From Planctomycetota bacterium (GTDB lineage: Bacteria > Planctomycetota > UBA1135 > GCA-002686595), in NCBI GenBank assembly GCA_016779205.1, contig JADHOC010000002.1, positions 222,450-286,449 of the forward strand: a DNA stretch of 64,000 nucleotides, read 5' to 3'. This document shows, piece by piece, positions 1 to 9,269 of the stretch. The position numbers were made by a program, and so were the translations under genes. The stretch's first letter is position 1, and each line of letters opens with the position of its first letter. The notes under the pieces are model-generated. The model was given only the letters and a program-made list of their open reading frames with translations. It did not search any database and had not been told where the DNA came from.

Positions 1-677
1 AGGTGACGGACACCGGGGTGGGGATCCCGCCGGACCGCCTGGAGCAGATCTTCGATCGGTTCACCCAGGCAGATCAGTCCACGACCCGCCGCTTCGGAGG
101 GTCCGGGCTCGGCCTCACGATCTGCCGGCTGCTGGTCGAGCAGATGGGGGGCTCGGTCCAGGCGGAGAGCACGGAGGGCCAGGGCTCGACCTTCGCCGTC
201 GAGCTGCCCCTCAAGCGTGCGGAGGCGGAGCCCCGAGCGGAGGTCGAGGCGCCCACCCGGGCCCCGGAGGCCGAGCGCCGGACCCTCTCCGGGAGGGTGC
301 TCCTCGCGGAGGACAACTCGACCAACGCCCGGATCGCCAGCAAGATGCTCGAGCGCTTCGGCCTCGAGGTGTCGGTGGTCGAGAACGGGCACAAGGCCGT
401 GCGCCGGACCCTGGAGGGCACCTTTGACCTCGTCCTGATGGACTGGCACATGCCCGAGTGCTCCGGCCTTCAGGCCACGCAGATCCTCAGGTCCTCGAAC
501 CAGCCGCTGCCCCCGATCATCGCGATGACGGCGAGCGCCATGCGAGGGGACCGCCAGGCTTGCCTGGACGCTGGGATGGATGACTTCATCGCCAAGCCCG
601 TGGGCGTCGACGAGCTCTACAGCGTCGTGAGCCGGTGGCTTGGCCAGGACGGCCTCCGCGTCCGTCCCGCGGGTTGA
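1..677 (+). CDS. Hybrid sensor histidine kinase/response regulator, C-terminal part
   Basis: The gene starts before the window, so only about 224 residues are visible. They begin inside the ATP-binding (HATPase_c) domain: DTGVGIPPDRLEQIFDRF matches the G1/F boxes and GSGLGLTIC the G2 box. After an acidic, Ala/Pro/Glu-rich linker (about residues 72-98) comes a complete receiver domain with the acidic pair in LLAEDN, the phospho-acceptor Asp in LVLMDWHMP and the conserved Lys in FIAKPV. The protein would autophosphorylate and pass the phosphate to its own receiver, or onward through a histidine phosphotransfer protein. The sensing domain and signal are not visible. The receiver is terminal, with no HPt or output domain after it. 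Confidence 0.93.
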   Translation, partial: VTDTGVGIPPDRLEQIFDRFTQADQSTTRRFGGSGLGLTICRLLVEQMGGSVQAESTEGQGSTFAVELPLKRAEAEPRAEVEAPTRAPEAERRTLSGRVLLAEDNSTNARIASKMLERFGLEVSVVENGHKAVRRTLEGTFDLVLMDWHMPECSGLQATQILRSSNQPLPPIIAMTASAMRGDRQACLDAGMDDFIAKPVGVDELYSVVSRWLGQDGLRVRPAG

Positions 678-766
678 ACCCGGGCCGAGGCTGCTCGCTG
701 ATCCACGAGCAGTGATCGCGGTCGCTGCCTACCATGGGTGGGACCGGGCACCGTCTACCCACTCGC

Positions 767-2533
767 ATGGACCACCCCCCCAGAAGCAACACCGAGGCGC
801 GCCGAGGTTCAGAGCCCGCGCCGGAGGCCGCGGCCGGGAACGGCGGGCGCTTCCTGCTGGTCCTCGTGGGCGTCCTGCTCCTGCACCGGATCCCGCTCCT
901 CCTGCAGCGGGGCGTGGACGTGGACGAGATGCAGCACCTCCACGGTGCCCACAGCATCAGCCGGGGGCTGACGCCGCACGTCGACTACTTCGAGCACCAC
1001 TCCTCGTGGTTCGCGTGGCTCCTCTCCGGTCCCCTCGAGCTGATCGGTCCCTCGTGGTCCGCCGTGATGGCCGCGCGGGGGTTGATGGCGGCCTGTGCCG
1101 CCGCCGGGTTGTGGCTCACCTACGCCCTCGCCCGCCGCTTCGGGGGAGGGATGATCCCCGGGGTGGCCGTGGCGCTCCACGCGACGACGCTGCTCTTCGT
1201 GGACAAGTCCCTTGAGATCCGGCCCGATGTCCCCGCTGCCGCGCTCTGGACCCTCGCTGTGCTGCTGACGGTGGATGGGCTGCGCGGGGGGCCTCGCAGG
1301 AGCTTCGCGGGCGCCGGGACGGCCCTGGGGTTCGGGCTGCTCTTCACCTTCAAGCTCGCCTTCGGAGCCATCGGGCTCGGCCTGGCGGTCCTCTACCGGC
1401 AGTTCCGTGGGGGGGGCCTCGGCGGTATCCGGAGGGGCGTCCCTGACCTGGTGACGCTCGTCGGGTGGAGCGCGCTGCCGCTGGCGCTCATGCTGCTCTC
1501 CCTGGCCCATCAGGAGCAGCTCGCGGCCTTCGTGGACGAGGTGATCGTGGGGCCGATGAACTGGCCCCGCGAGATGGACCCCCGGGAGTACCTCGGGGTG
1601 CTCCTGCTCGATAATCCGCTGCTGATCGGCGTCGGGTGCCTGGGGCTGATGGAGCTCACGGCCGCGGCGCGCGCCGACGATGACCGGGCTCCAGCGGCCG
1701 CGGTCGCGGTCCTCGCGAGCGCCTCCATCCTCGCGGGGTGGTTCACGATCCCGGTGCCCTGGCCGCAGTTCCTCATGCCCCTCTGGCCGCTCCTCGCCTG
1801 CGCCGCCGCGACGGCGCTCGCGAGCCTCGGCGCGGCCTTGGGGCGGGCCCTCCTCGTCCGCGGTGCGGTGGTCCTCGCGGTGGTGGGGGCGGCCTCTGTC
1901 TTGCTCCCCATCAGCCGCAGCGAGCTCCTCGAGCCGCTCGCCGTCGCCGCAGGCGCCGGGCTCCTCGGCCTCGGTGTGCAGCGCTCCGGGTCATGGGTCG
2001 CCGTCGCGCTGGCCGTCGTGGGGGCCCTCGCCGCGTCCGGCGCGATGCACCTCCTCCGCCCGGGCGAGGTCCTCGGCACGGCGTTCGTCGGGCTCGGTGT
2101 CCTGTGTCTCTTGGCCGCGGTCGTCCGGGCGTCAGGGGCCCAGGCCCGAATGGCGGCTGGCGCCGCCGCGCTCTGCGCCTTCCCCCTCATCGAGCTCGGG
2201 CGGATGGCAGAGGAGCGACCGATCGACGACTTCCGGGCCCAGTTCGACTTCGTCAGCGCCGAGCTTGGACCCGACGACAGGGTCCTGACCGGTTGGACCG
2301 GCTGCGCCGTCTTCCAGCCCCACGCCTACCGGTACTTCTTCCTGCACCGCGGGATGCTCCGCGCCCTGGACGAGGAGGCGAAGGACGGTGCGGTCCTCAT
2401 GGTGCTGGAGTCGGATCCGCCCGCAGCGGTGATCCGGGACGCGGGGGTCTCCGGTCTCGGCCCGGGGGTCCAGGCCTTCATCGACGCCCACTACGCCCCG
2501 AGCGGCGTCGGCGACATCTGGCTCGCGCGCTAG
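767..2533 (+). CDS. Polytopic membrane protein, probable GT-C type glycosyltransferase
   Basis: About 588 residues from the ATG at 767; an in-frame ATG at 734 would add 11 residues. I prefer 767 because a TACCAT box (730-735) overlaps the earlier ATG and a TACCCA box lies 5 bases before the later one. A short polar N-terminus is followed by about ten hydrophobic segments and a soluble C-terminal domain of about 100 residues. The first periplasmic loop has DVDEMQHLHG and a downstream FEHHSSW, like the acidic metal/donor-binding loop of GT-C enzymes that use polyprenyl-phosphate sugars. Substrate and acceptor are unknown. It converges on the flippase gene with a 4-base overlap of the 3' ends, so a role in surface glycans is reasonable but inferred. 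Confidence 0.75.
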   Translation: MDHPPRSNTEARRGSEPAPEAAAGNGGRFLLVLVGVLLLHRIPLLLQRGVDVDEMQHLHGAHSISRGLTPHVDYFEHHSSWFAWLLSGPLELIGPSWSAVMAARGLMAACAAAGLWLTYALARRFGGGMIPGVAVALHATTLLFVDKSLEIRPDVPAAALWTLAVLLTVDGLRGGPRRSFAGAGTALGFGLLFTFKLAFGAIGLGLAVLYRQFRGGGLGGIRRGVPDLVTLVGWSALPLALMLLSLAHQEQLAAFVDEVIVGPMNWPREMDPREYLGVLLLDNPLLIGVGCLGLMELTAAARADDDRAPAAAVAVLASASILAGWFTIPVPWPQFLMPLWPLLACAAATALASLGAALGRALLVRGAVVLAVVGAASVLLPISRSELLEPLAVAAGAGLLGLGVQRSGSWVAVALAVVGALAASGAMHLLRPGEVLGTAFVGLGVLCLLAAVVRASGAQARMAAGAAALCAFPLIELGRMAEERPIDDFRAQFDFVSAELGPDDRVLTGWTGCAVFQPHAYRYFFLHRGMLRALDEEAKDGAVLMVLESDPPAAVIRDAGVSGLGPGVQAFIDAHYAPSGVGDIWLAR

Positions 2534-4095
2534 CGCGAGGGCCGGATCCGGGCGACGAGCCCCTGTCGCTCCCGCGAGGGCAGCGCGGCGAACAGGAGGG
2601 CGATCAGGGTCAGCGAGATCCCCGCCTTGGCGGCGAGCCCGCCGATCGCCCACGCCTCGGTCGCCTGGTCGATGGAGGCGCCGGCCAGGGAGGCTCCCGC
2701 GACGAGGAGCGCCCCGGTCAGGACCGACGCGACGGAGAACGGGGGGATCCCGCGGAGGGCGGACATCCCGGCCGAGCTGAGGGCCAGCACGACGAAGGAG
2801 GCGGTGGTGGCGGCGGCGGCGCCGACGTACCCGTACTCCGGGATCCACCGGTAGTTCAGGGCCAGGTTCACCGCGAGGGCCAGGCCGTTGAGCACGGCCA
2901 GGGCGCGGACGGCGAAGACGCTCATGAGGGCGGCCTGGCTCAGGCCGTACAGGGCGAAGGCGACGTAGCCCATGGCCACCCAGGGGACCACCTCATTGGC
3001 GGCATGGTAGGAGTCCTGGCGTCCGATCAGCTGAATCGCCTCCCGGCCGAAGAGCGCGACCTGGGCGTAGAGGCCGCCGATGGACAGGGCCACGAGCGTC
3101 CCGATTCGGCGGACGTCCTCCTTGCTCGCCGCGTCGTTCTTCAGGGCGAAGATGTTGGGCGACCAGATCCGCATGAACGACCCCATCACCGCGGCGTGGA
3201 ACAGGAACGGGATCTGGTAGCCCAGGTTGTAGACGCCGAGCCACTCCCGCGCGACCGTCAGCGGCGCGCCGTCGGCGCCGACCCCGATCACATCGGTGGG
3301 GCCGAGGCGCTGGAGGAGCAGCTTGTCCGCCTGGTGGAGGCAGACCTGGAAGAGCCCAACGGGGACGAGGGGGATCGTGTAGAGCAGGAGCGGCTTGAAG
3401 GTCCGGCCCACCAGCTTGATGCCGTGGGCGCGCGCGATGTAGACCGCGAAGAAAGCGCCGCTCAGGATCTCTCCGATCAGGATGGCGTAGAGGAACCCGA
3501 GCACGCCCATCTTCGGACCGAAGAGGAAGTAGAGCTTGAGGACGGTCTCCACCAGCATCTTGGCCAGGGAGATCATCACCACCGTCTTCGACCGCTTCTG
3601 CGCCTGGAGCGCCTCGACGCCGGTGCGCGAGATCAGCGAGAAGGGCAGGATGAGCGCGCAGATCGACACGTAGTCCACCAGCGCCTCGTTCGGGGCCTGC
3701 CCCTTCACCGCGAACAGGAAGCCCGTGATGGGCTCCCGGAAGGTGAGCACGACCATCGTCCCGAGCGTCGAGGTGACGATCAGCGCGATGGCTGTCCCCG
3801 AGATGACGCTGGAGCGGTCCTCGGGGTCCTCGTAGATGAAGTAGTGGCGGGACAGCCCCGCCAGGAGGCTCGTCCCGATCAGCAGCGGGAAGAGCGCGAG
3901 GAAGAGGTCGGTCAGCGCGAGGAGGCCGTACTCCCCGGTGGGCAGCACGGACGTGTACACGCCCACCAGCACGAGGCCCAGGAGCCGCTGGAAGATGGGC
4001 GTGATCGCGTAGATCGACGTGTGGCGCAGGAGGCCGCCGATCGAGTCGGTCCTCTCCCCTTTGGACCTGGGGCTGGAGGTGCTCTGACTCGGCAT
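2530..4095 (-). CDS. Wzx/MATE-like polysaccharide flippase
   Basis: 521 residues with about 12-14 hydrophobic segments spread along the whole length. The start, LLRHTSIYAITPIFQRLLGL followed by a GEYG turn, is typical of the polysaccharide-biosynthesis (Wzx/MurJ/MATE) exporter superfamily. Such proteins move lipid-linked oligosaccharides from the inner to the outer face of the cytoplasmic membrane. Length is normal for the family (420-530). A long charged loop near residues 265-285 is larger than in most Wzx proteins. Its 3' end overlaps the neighbouring GT-C-like gene by 4 bases tail to tail. Nearby WecB/WecC and a GT4 enzyme support O-antigen, teichuronic-like or exopolysaccharide export. 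The exact substrate cannot be read from sequence. Confidence 0.88.
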   Translation of the reverse strand: MPSQSTSSPRSKGERTDSIGGLLRHTSIYAITPIFQRLLGLVLVGVYTSVLPTGEYGLLALTDLFLALFPLLIGTSLLAGLSRHYFIYEDPEDRSSVISGTAIALIVTSTLGTMVVLTFREPITGFLFAVKGQAPNEALVDYVSICALILPFSLISRTGVEALQAQKRSKTVVMISLAKMLVETVLKLYFLFGPKMGVLGFLYAILIGEILSGAFFAVYIARAHGIKLVGRTFKPLLLYTIPLVPVGLFQVCLHQADKLLLQRLGPTDVIGVGADGAPLTVAREWLGVYNLGYQIPFLFHAAVMGSFMRIWSPNIFALKNDAASKEDVRRIGTLVALSIGGLYAQVALFGREAIQLIGRQDSYHAANEVVPWVAMGYVAFALYGLSQAALMSVFAVRALAVLNGLALAVNLALNYRWIPEYGYVGAAAATTASFVVLALSSAGMSALRGIPPFSVASVLTGALLVAGASLAGASIDQATEAWAIGGLAAKAGISLTLIALLFAALPSRERQGLVARIRPSR

Positions 4096-4512
4096 GGGGT
4101 GGAGGGGGAGGCCTGTCGCTGGGAGGGGGAGGCCTGCCGTTCGCGGATCAGGGAGCCCTGAACCGCTGGGAGGCGCACGAGGGGCCAGGTCGCGCAGCTC
4201 GCCTGCTCCCTACTTCGGCCGCGGGAGACCTTACCCAGCGGCCTTCCCGAGGTCTCCTTCCGACATTCGGGAGGCCCGGAGGCGCAGCTCCGCGGCGCGG
4301 TCCATGGCGCAATCAGGGACGGCCCCGCCCCTGGGTGACGTCCGTGGCCATCGGGTCTTCCCTTGGTACACCGAACGGCCAAAACGAAGAATGTCGCAAA
4401 GATGCCGCTCGGGGGGGGTCGATCGAGGGTGAGCGTCCGCGACCTGGACATTGGTCGGGTCCGAACGCGCCCCTGGCAGGAGCTGCCGGGGATTCACCTA
4501 GAGGGACAACAG
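4096..4512. other. Gene-free divergent spacer with a 5' UTR hairpin
   Basis: 417 bases between the minus-strand flippase start and the plus-strand beta-helix gene. It is less GC-rich than the genes in places and I see no convincing coding sequence. A hairpin, CCCC-T-GGCAG/CTGCC-GGGG, at 4470-4491 sits ten bases before the ribosome-binding site GAGGGA (4501-4506) of the beta-helix gene and could influence its translation. Promoters for both flanking genes should lie here, but I cannot assign them with confidence. Confidence 0.5.
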
Positions 4513-6672
4513 ATGATCAACTCGACCCAGAAACACTTCACGCGCATCGCGGGCTCGGCGGCCCTCGGGGCGATGACCACCATGGGCGCTGCCTTCGCGC
4601 AGAGCGGCGCCTACCTACCCAGTGACGACCTCGTGGTCGTCGAGATGGAGAGCCTCGCTGACGCGGCTGGTTGGAGCGGATCCAGCACCGTCGAGGGGTT
4701 CGCGGGGAAGGGCTACGTGGCCTGGACCGGCCCGGACATGTCCAAGAAGCCCGGTGAGGGCCTCGTGGGCTTCGAGACCAGCATCCAGAACGGCGGCAGC
4801 TACGAGCTCCGCCTCCGGAACCGCCACGACCACCCCGACGTGACCGACGCGAACGACGTGTGGGTCCGTATCGACGGAGGCGAGTGGACCAAGGTGTTCT
4901 CCTCCTTCCGCGGCGAGTGGACGTGGGACACCCGTCACCGCACGGCCGACGGCAAGGTCGGCCCGGTGGTCCTCGAGCTGGAGCCCGGCGTCCACAAGGT
5001 GGAGTTCTCCGGTCGAAGCGAGGGCTTCATGATCGACCGCGTGCACCTCTACAAGCAGGGCGCCACCAACGCGCTCTCCATCCAGCGCGCTCCCTCCCAG
5101 CGCGTCGCGCCGGAGAAGCCGGCCGAGCCCGAGGCGGCGGCCGTGGAGGCCGCCGAGCAGAAAGCGGCCACGGCCCACGAGGACGCGGCGCCCATGTTCT
5201 CCGAGGACGGCGGCTTCGACGCGCCCACCGAGGCCCCGTCGAAGGCGACCCCGAAGAGCAACAGCAAGGGGGAGGGCGAGGCCCGCGGCGAGGCCGCGCC
5301 CAAGACCCTGCCCGTGCGCCAGCCGGGGCTGACGTTCAGCCCCCTCGCTGACGCCGTGGTCGCGGACAAGGTCCGGACCCGCTTCAGCGGCGCCGATGAC
5401 ACCGCGGGTGCCACCAAGGGGCGCACGCGCGTGGACATCAACGACGCGCTGGACCGCTACAGCGAGGCGGCCCTGCGCCGCGGGCTGAGCCGCTTCGACA
5501 TCGCCCTCGGCCTCGAGGGCACCTCGACCGGGCCCGAGACGAGCGCCTCGCAGGGGCCGTTCGTGGCCAAGAACTACCTGGAGAACACCGTCGACCAGAA
5601 CAAGGGCCTCCGGATCCGCGCGCTGCGCATGAACCGCGAGCCGCGCACCCTCGAGAGCCGCGTGGGCGACATCGTCCACTGGCCGGGTGGTGACCACTGC
5701 ATCGAAGACATCCTCTGCGTCGTGCCCCAGGGCTTCCTCCAGTGGGGGGCCAACCTGCACCGCGGGCCGAACCCGCTGCAGCTCCTCCAGCGCTCCCTCA
5801 CCTGGGACAACGTGAGCGTTCGCCCTGACCCCGTCACGGGCGCGCCGCAGCTGAAGTGGGGCACCCGGGAGTTCAACGCCCCCGACCGCTTCTTCCTCGA
5901 CTGCGACTTCACCGAGATCCCGCAGGAGCACGGCCTCTACGTCTCGAACGCCGCTGACACGACCCTCGACCGCTGCACCTTCCTGCGGGTCGGGAGCCAG
6001 GGTGCTCAGTTCGCCCACCGGGACAACGCGTACCAGCAGTACGACCCCGACAACATGCCCTACGCGGAGTCTCCGACGCACGTCGTCCGGGACTGCCACT
6101 TCATCGACTGCGCTTACGGCGGCACCCGCCCGAGCTTCAACCTGACCTACTTTAGCCCGGGAACGTCCCGGCAGCCGGGCTCGATCCTGATCGAGGACAG
6201 CTCCTTCGTCTGCAACTGGCCGACGCAGCGCGCCGACGGGCACCGCAGCACGGGCGCGCTCGTGGTCTGCCGCGGGCAGGGGACGGACCCGCTGGTCCCG
6301 TCCATCGGTCAGATGATGTCCAACGTCACGATCCGCAACTCGCTGTTCGACTTCACCGACGGGGATCGCCAGCTGGTGTGCATCCGCTCGGTCGAGGAGC
6401 TGGTCATCGAGGAGTGCTGCTTCATCGCGCGTGGTGACCACAACCACCCCTGGGTTCAGATTGACCGGGACTACTCGGGCAACGACCTCGGTGGTACCAA
6501 GACCCAGCGCATCGTCCTGCGTGACAACGTCGCCGATGGCGTCCGCATCAAGCTGCGCCTGAACTCCAACACCTCCACCCAGGGCAGCGTCCACATCGAC
6601 ATCCACTGCCCCGGCGAAGAGGTGATCTACGACGGCACCAACGGCGAGCTCATCAGCCGACGGACCCTCTGA
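4513..6672 (+). CDS. Secreted right-handed beta-helix protein with N-terminal CBM-like domain
   Basis: 719 residues from the ATG at 4513, chosen because it has a ribosome-binding site (GAGGGA) 6 bases upstream and begins a classic signal peptide (basic N-terminus, hydrophobic core, AFA near residue 29). Residues about 35-150 resemble a carbohydrate-binding beta-sandwich of the CBM6/35 type (VVVEMESLADAAGW, ending in GFMIDRVHLYK). A Glu/Ala/Lys-rich linker follows (150-230). The C-terminal 350 residues carry repeated short strands such as FFLDCDFTEI, LDRCTFLRV and VRDCHFIDC, the pattern of parallel beta-helix polysaccharide lyases and glycosidases, with unusually many cysteines. No catalytic residues can be assigned. 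It probably acts on or binds extracellular glycans. Confidence 0.8.
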   Translation: MINSTQKHFTRIAGSAALGAMTTMGAAFAQSGAYLPSDDLVVVEMESLADAAGWSGSSTVEGFAGKGYVAWTGPDMSKKPGEGLVGFETSIQNGGSYELRLRNRHDHPDVTDANDVWVRIDGGEWTKVFSSFRGEWTWDTRHRTADGKVGPVVLELEPGVHKVEFSGRSEGFMIDRVHLYKQGATNALSIQRAPSQRVAPEKPAEPEAAAVEAAEQKAATAHEDAAPMFSEDGGFDAPTEAPSKATPKSNSKGEGEARGEAAPKTLPVRQPGLTFSPLADAVVADKVRTRFSGADDTAGATKGRTRVDINDALDRYSEAALRRGLSRFDIALGLEGTSTGPETSASQGPFVAKNYLENTVDQNKGLRIRALRMNREPRTLESRVGDIVHWPGGDHCIEDILCVVPQGFLQWGANLHRGPNPLQLLQRSLTWDNVSVRPDPVTGAPQLKWGTREFNAPDRFFLDCDFTEIPQEHGLYVSNAADTTLDRCTFLRVGSQGAQFAHRDNAYQQYDPDNMPYAESPTHVVRDCHFIDCAYGGTRPSFNLTYFSPGTSRQPGSILIEDSSFVCNWPTQRADGHRSTGALVVCRGQGTDPLVPSIGQMMSNVTIRNSLFDFTDGDRQLVCIRSVEELVIEECCFIARGDHNHPWVQIDRDYSGNDLGGTKTQRIVLRDNVADGVRIKLRLNSNTSTQGSVHIDIHCPGEEVIYDGTNGELISRRTL

Positions 6673-6710
6673 TGGACGGCCCGCACCGCGGGCGCCATCC
6701 ACAACGAAGC

Positions 6711-6739
6711 GGCGGGCAGCTCCCTGGGAGCTGCCCGCC
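6711..6739. terminator. Bidirectional terminator hairpin between convergent genes
   Basis: A perfect 13-bp inverted repeat, GGCGGGCAGCTCC / GGAGCTGCCCGCC, with a 3-base loop. It lies 38 bases after the beta-helix stop and 23 bases beyond the wecC stop on the other strand. The plus-strand tail CGCGTTTGTGAT is only weakly T-rich, so efficiency is uncertain. Confidence 0.75.
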
Positions 6740-6762
6740 GCGCGTTTGTGATCAGGGACGCG

Positions 6763-8001
6763 TCAGATGATGCCTCGGGTGTCCACCACGACCTTGGTGT
6801 TCACCCGGCTGCGCTCGAGGTTGCGGAACTCGTCATGGTCCACCAGGACCACCACCACGTTCGCCCGTTCCAGGGCGTCCCCGAGCCCGGTCAACTCGAA
6901 GCCGGTCCCGTTCACGGAGTCGGGGAGCGCGGAGATGTTCGGTTCGACGGCCAGCACCTCGCCGGCCCCGCGCCGGCTCAGCTCCTGGCAGATCTCGAGG
7001 GCGGGGCTCTCCCGGAGGTCGTCGATGTTGGCCTTGAAGGCCAGGCCCAGGCAGGCGATGACCGGTTGCTTGAGCTGGTTCGCTGCCTCGAGGACCTTCT
7101 CCACCACGAACACCGGCTTGCTGTCGTTCACCGTCCGAGCGGTGCGGATCAGGCGCGCCTTCTCCGGGTTCGAGCTGACGATGAACCAGGGGTCTACCGC
7201 GATGCAGTGCCCGCCGACGCCGGGGCCGGGGTTGAGGATGTTGACCCGCGGGTGGAGGTTGGCGAGCTTGATCAGCTCCCATACGTCGATGTGGCTGTCG
7301 TCGCAGATCAGCGAGAGCTCGTTGGCGAAGGCGATGTTGACGTCGCGGAAGGCGTTCTCGGTCAGCTTGGCCATCTCCGCGGTCCGGGCGGTCGTGAGGA
7401 TGCACTCGCCCTTCACGAAGATCCGGTACAGGTCCCGCGCCCGCTCGGCGCAGCGAGGCGTGATGCCGCCGATGACGCGGTCATTGGCGACGAGCTCCTG
7501 GAGGATCTGGCCGGGGAGGACCCGTTCGGGGCAGTGGGCCACGGAGAGCTGTGCGTTCTCGCGGTGCTCGTGCGGGAGGCGGAGGTCGGGGCGCGCCTCC
7601 GCGATCCACTGGCACAGCTTCTCGGTGGCGCCGACCGGCGAGGTCGACTCGAGGATGATGAGGTTGCCCTCGGCCAGGACCGGAGCGATCGCGCGCGCGG
7701 CGCTCTGGATGTAGGAGAGATCGGGCTGGTGGTCGCCGGTGAACGGGGTCGGCACCGCCACGATGAAGACATCCGAGGGCTCAGGGGTGAGGCTGGCCCG
7801 GAGCGTCTCGGTCATCACCGCGCCGCGGACGATGATGTCCAGGTCCGGCTCCACGATGTGGATGTCCCCCTGGTTGATGGTGTCGACCGTCTTGCTCGAG
7901 ACGTCAACGCCGCAGACCTTGATCCCTCGCGAGGCGATCACGGCGGCCGTGGGGAGGCCGATATAGCCCAAGCCGATGACGGAGACCTGTTGCGGTTGCA
8001 T
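6763..8001 (-). CDS. wecC: UDP-N-acetyl-D-mannosamine dehydrogenase
   Basis: Oxidises UDP-ManNAc to UDP-ManNAcA with two NAD+. 412 residues from the ATG at 8001; a longer in-frame reading adds 12 unconserved residues. The N-terminal Rossmann fold has VSVIGLGYIGLPTAA. The middle domain carries NAFRDVNIAFANELS and the catalytic-Cys motif GPGVGGHCIAVDPWF, the form typical of WecC rather than UDP-glucose dehydrogenase. CLGLAFKANIDDLRESP marks the C-terminal NAD-side domain. From memory of the E. coli protein, similarity is high throughout. WecB, which makes its substrate, is encoded 80 bases upstream on the same strand, so the pair gives a complete UDP-GlcNAc to UDP-ManNAcA route. Confidence 0.95.
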   Translation of the reverse strand: MQPQQVSVIGLGYIGLPTAAVIASRGIKVCGVDVSSKTVDTINQGDIHIVEPDLDIIVRGAVMTETLRASLTPEPSDVFIVAVPTPFTGDHQPDLSYIQSAARAIAPVLAEGNLIILESTSPVGATEKLCQWIAEARPDLRLPHEHRENAQLSVAHCPERVLPGQILQELVANDRVIGGITPRCAERARDLYRIFVKGECILTTARTAEMAKLTENAFRDVNIAFANELSLICDDSHIDVWELIKLANLHPRVNILNPGPGVGGHCIAVDPWFIVSSNPEKARLIRTARTVNDSKPVFVVEKVLEAANQLKQPVIACLGLAFKANIDDLRESPALEICQELSRRGAGEVLAVEPNISALPDSVNGTGFELTGLGDALERANVVVVLVDHDEFRNLERSRVNTKVVVDTRGII

Positions 8002-8081
8002 GTCTCCATTGTCCCCCGGCGGGGCCGGGGGGGTCAAAGGATCCGGGGCGGGCTCTCGTCAGGAGACCGCCTGGCGTCTCA

Positions 8082-9269
8082 CTACGTGCCCTGAGCCGGG
8101 TTCCGGGCCGCCCCGGCCCCTTCGATCGCGGCTGCGAGCGCGTCTGCGATCCGCTGGCTCGCGGCGCCGTCGCCGTAGGGGTTGTGGGCGAAGCTCATGG
8201 ACCGGTACTCGTCCTCGTCCTCGAGCAGGGTCCGCGCCGCATCGACGATGACCTTCGTGTCCGTCCCCACCAGGCGAACGGTCCCGGCCTCGACGGCCTC
8301 GGGTCGCTCGGTGGTGTCCCGCATCACGAGGACAGGCTTGCCCAGGGAGGGGGCCTCCTCCTGGATCCCGCCCGAGTCCGTGATGATCAGGTGCGCCCGG
8401 TCCATGAGGAACAGGAACGGCAGGTACTCCTGGGGGGCGATGAGGTGGACGTTGGGGAGCGAGCCCAGGATCCGGTGGACGGGCTCCTGGACGTTGGGGT
8501 TCAGGTGGACGGGGTAGACGATCTCCACGTCGGGGGTCCTGGAGAGCTCGGCCAGGGCCTCGCAGATGCGCTCGAAGCCCCCTCCGAAGTTCTCGCGGCG
8601 GTGGCCGGTGACCAGCACCAGGCGCCGGTCGAGGTCGATGCCCTCGAAGCGCTCGCTGAACTCACCCTCGCCCCCCTCCCGGGCACGCTCCACCATGGTG
8701 AGCAGGGCGTCGATCACGGTGTTGCCGGTGACGGCGATGCGCGCGTCGTCCACGCCCTCGCGCAGGAGGTTTGCCCGCGCGGCCTCGGTGGGGGCGAAGT
8801 GCAGGGTCGCGATGGACCCCGTGAGACGACGGTTCATCTCCTCGGGCCAGGGCGAGTAGATGTCGCCGGTGCGGAGCCCGGCCTCCACGTGCCCCACCGG
8901 GACCCGGGCGTAGTAGGCGGCGAGGGACGCCGCCATGGTCGTGGTCGTGTCGCCGTGGACGAGGACGTAGTCCGGTGCGGCCTCCTCGAGGACGCCCTTG
9001 AGCCCCTCGAGCACGCTGCCCGTGATCGTGCTGAGGTCCTGGCCGGGGCGCATCAGGTCGAGGTCGTACTCGGGCTCGATCCCGAAGAGCTCGAGGACCT
9101 GGTCGAGCATCTCCCGGTGCTGGGCGGTGACGCAGACCCGGACCCGGAAGCGCGGATCCTGGGCCAGGGCGCGGTGCACGGGCGCCATCTTGATCGCCTC
9201 CGGCCGCGTGCCGAAGACGAGGAGCACGTCCAGGGGGCGCCCGGTTTGACCTCCGGCCTGCTCGCTCAT
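8082..9269 (-). CDS. wecB: UDP-N-acetylglucosamine 2-epimerase (non-hydrolysing)
   Basis: 395 residues, a normal length. It interconverts UDP-GlcNAc and UDP-ManNAc in the cytoplasm. Diagnostic motifs are [14 protein letters not shown] near the N-terminus, [10 protein letters not shown] in the middle and [19 protein letters not shown] with RDTTERPE in the C-terminal nucleotide-binding half of the GT-B-like fold. The start overlaps the stop of the upstream glycosyltransferase by ATGA, so the two are translationally coupled; wecC follows 80 bases downstream. The operon GT4-wecB-wecC therefore supplies and probably uses UDP-ManNAcA. Confidence 0.96.
   Translation of the reverse strand: MSEQAGGQTGRPLDVLLVFGTRPEAIKMAPVHRALAQDPRFRVRVCVTAQHREMLDQVLELFGIEPEYDLDLMRPGQDLSTITGSVLEGLKGVLEEAAPDYVLVHGDTTTTMAASLAAYYARVPVGHVEAGLRTGDIYSPWPEEMNRRLTGSIATLHFAPTEAARANLLREGVDDARIAVTGNTVIDALLTMVERAREGGEGEFSERFEGIDLDRRLVLVTGHRRENFGGGFERICEALAELSRTPDVEIVYPVHLNPNVQEPVHRILGSLPNVHLIAPQEYLPFLFLMDRAHLIITDSGGIQEEAPSLGKPVLVMRDTTERPEAVEAGTVRLVGTDTKVIVDAARTLLEDEDEYRSMSFAHNPYGDGAASQRIADALAAAIEGAGAARNPAQGT

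Noticed and set aside
1738..4161. 807-codon plus-strand frame across two genes
   Set aside because: It crosses the end of the GT-C-like gene and is antisense to the flippase; Arg/Gly/Asp-rich with no motifs.
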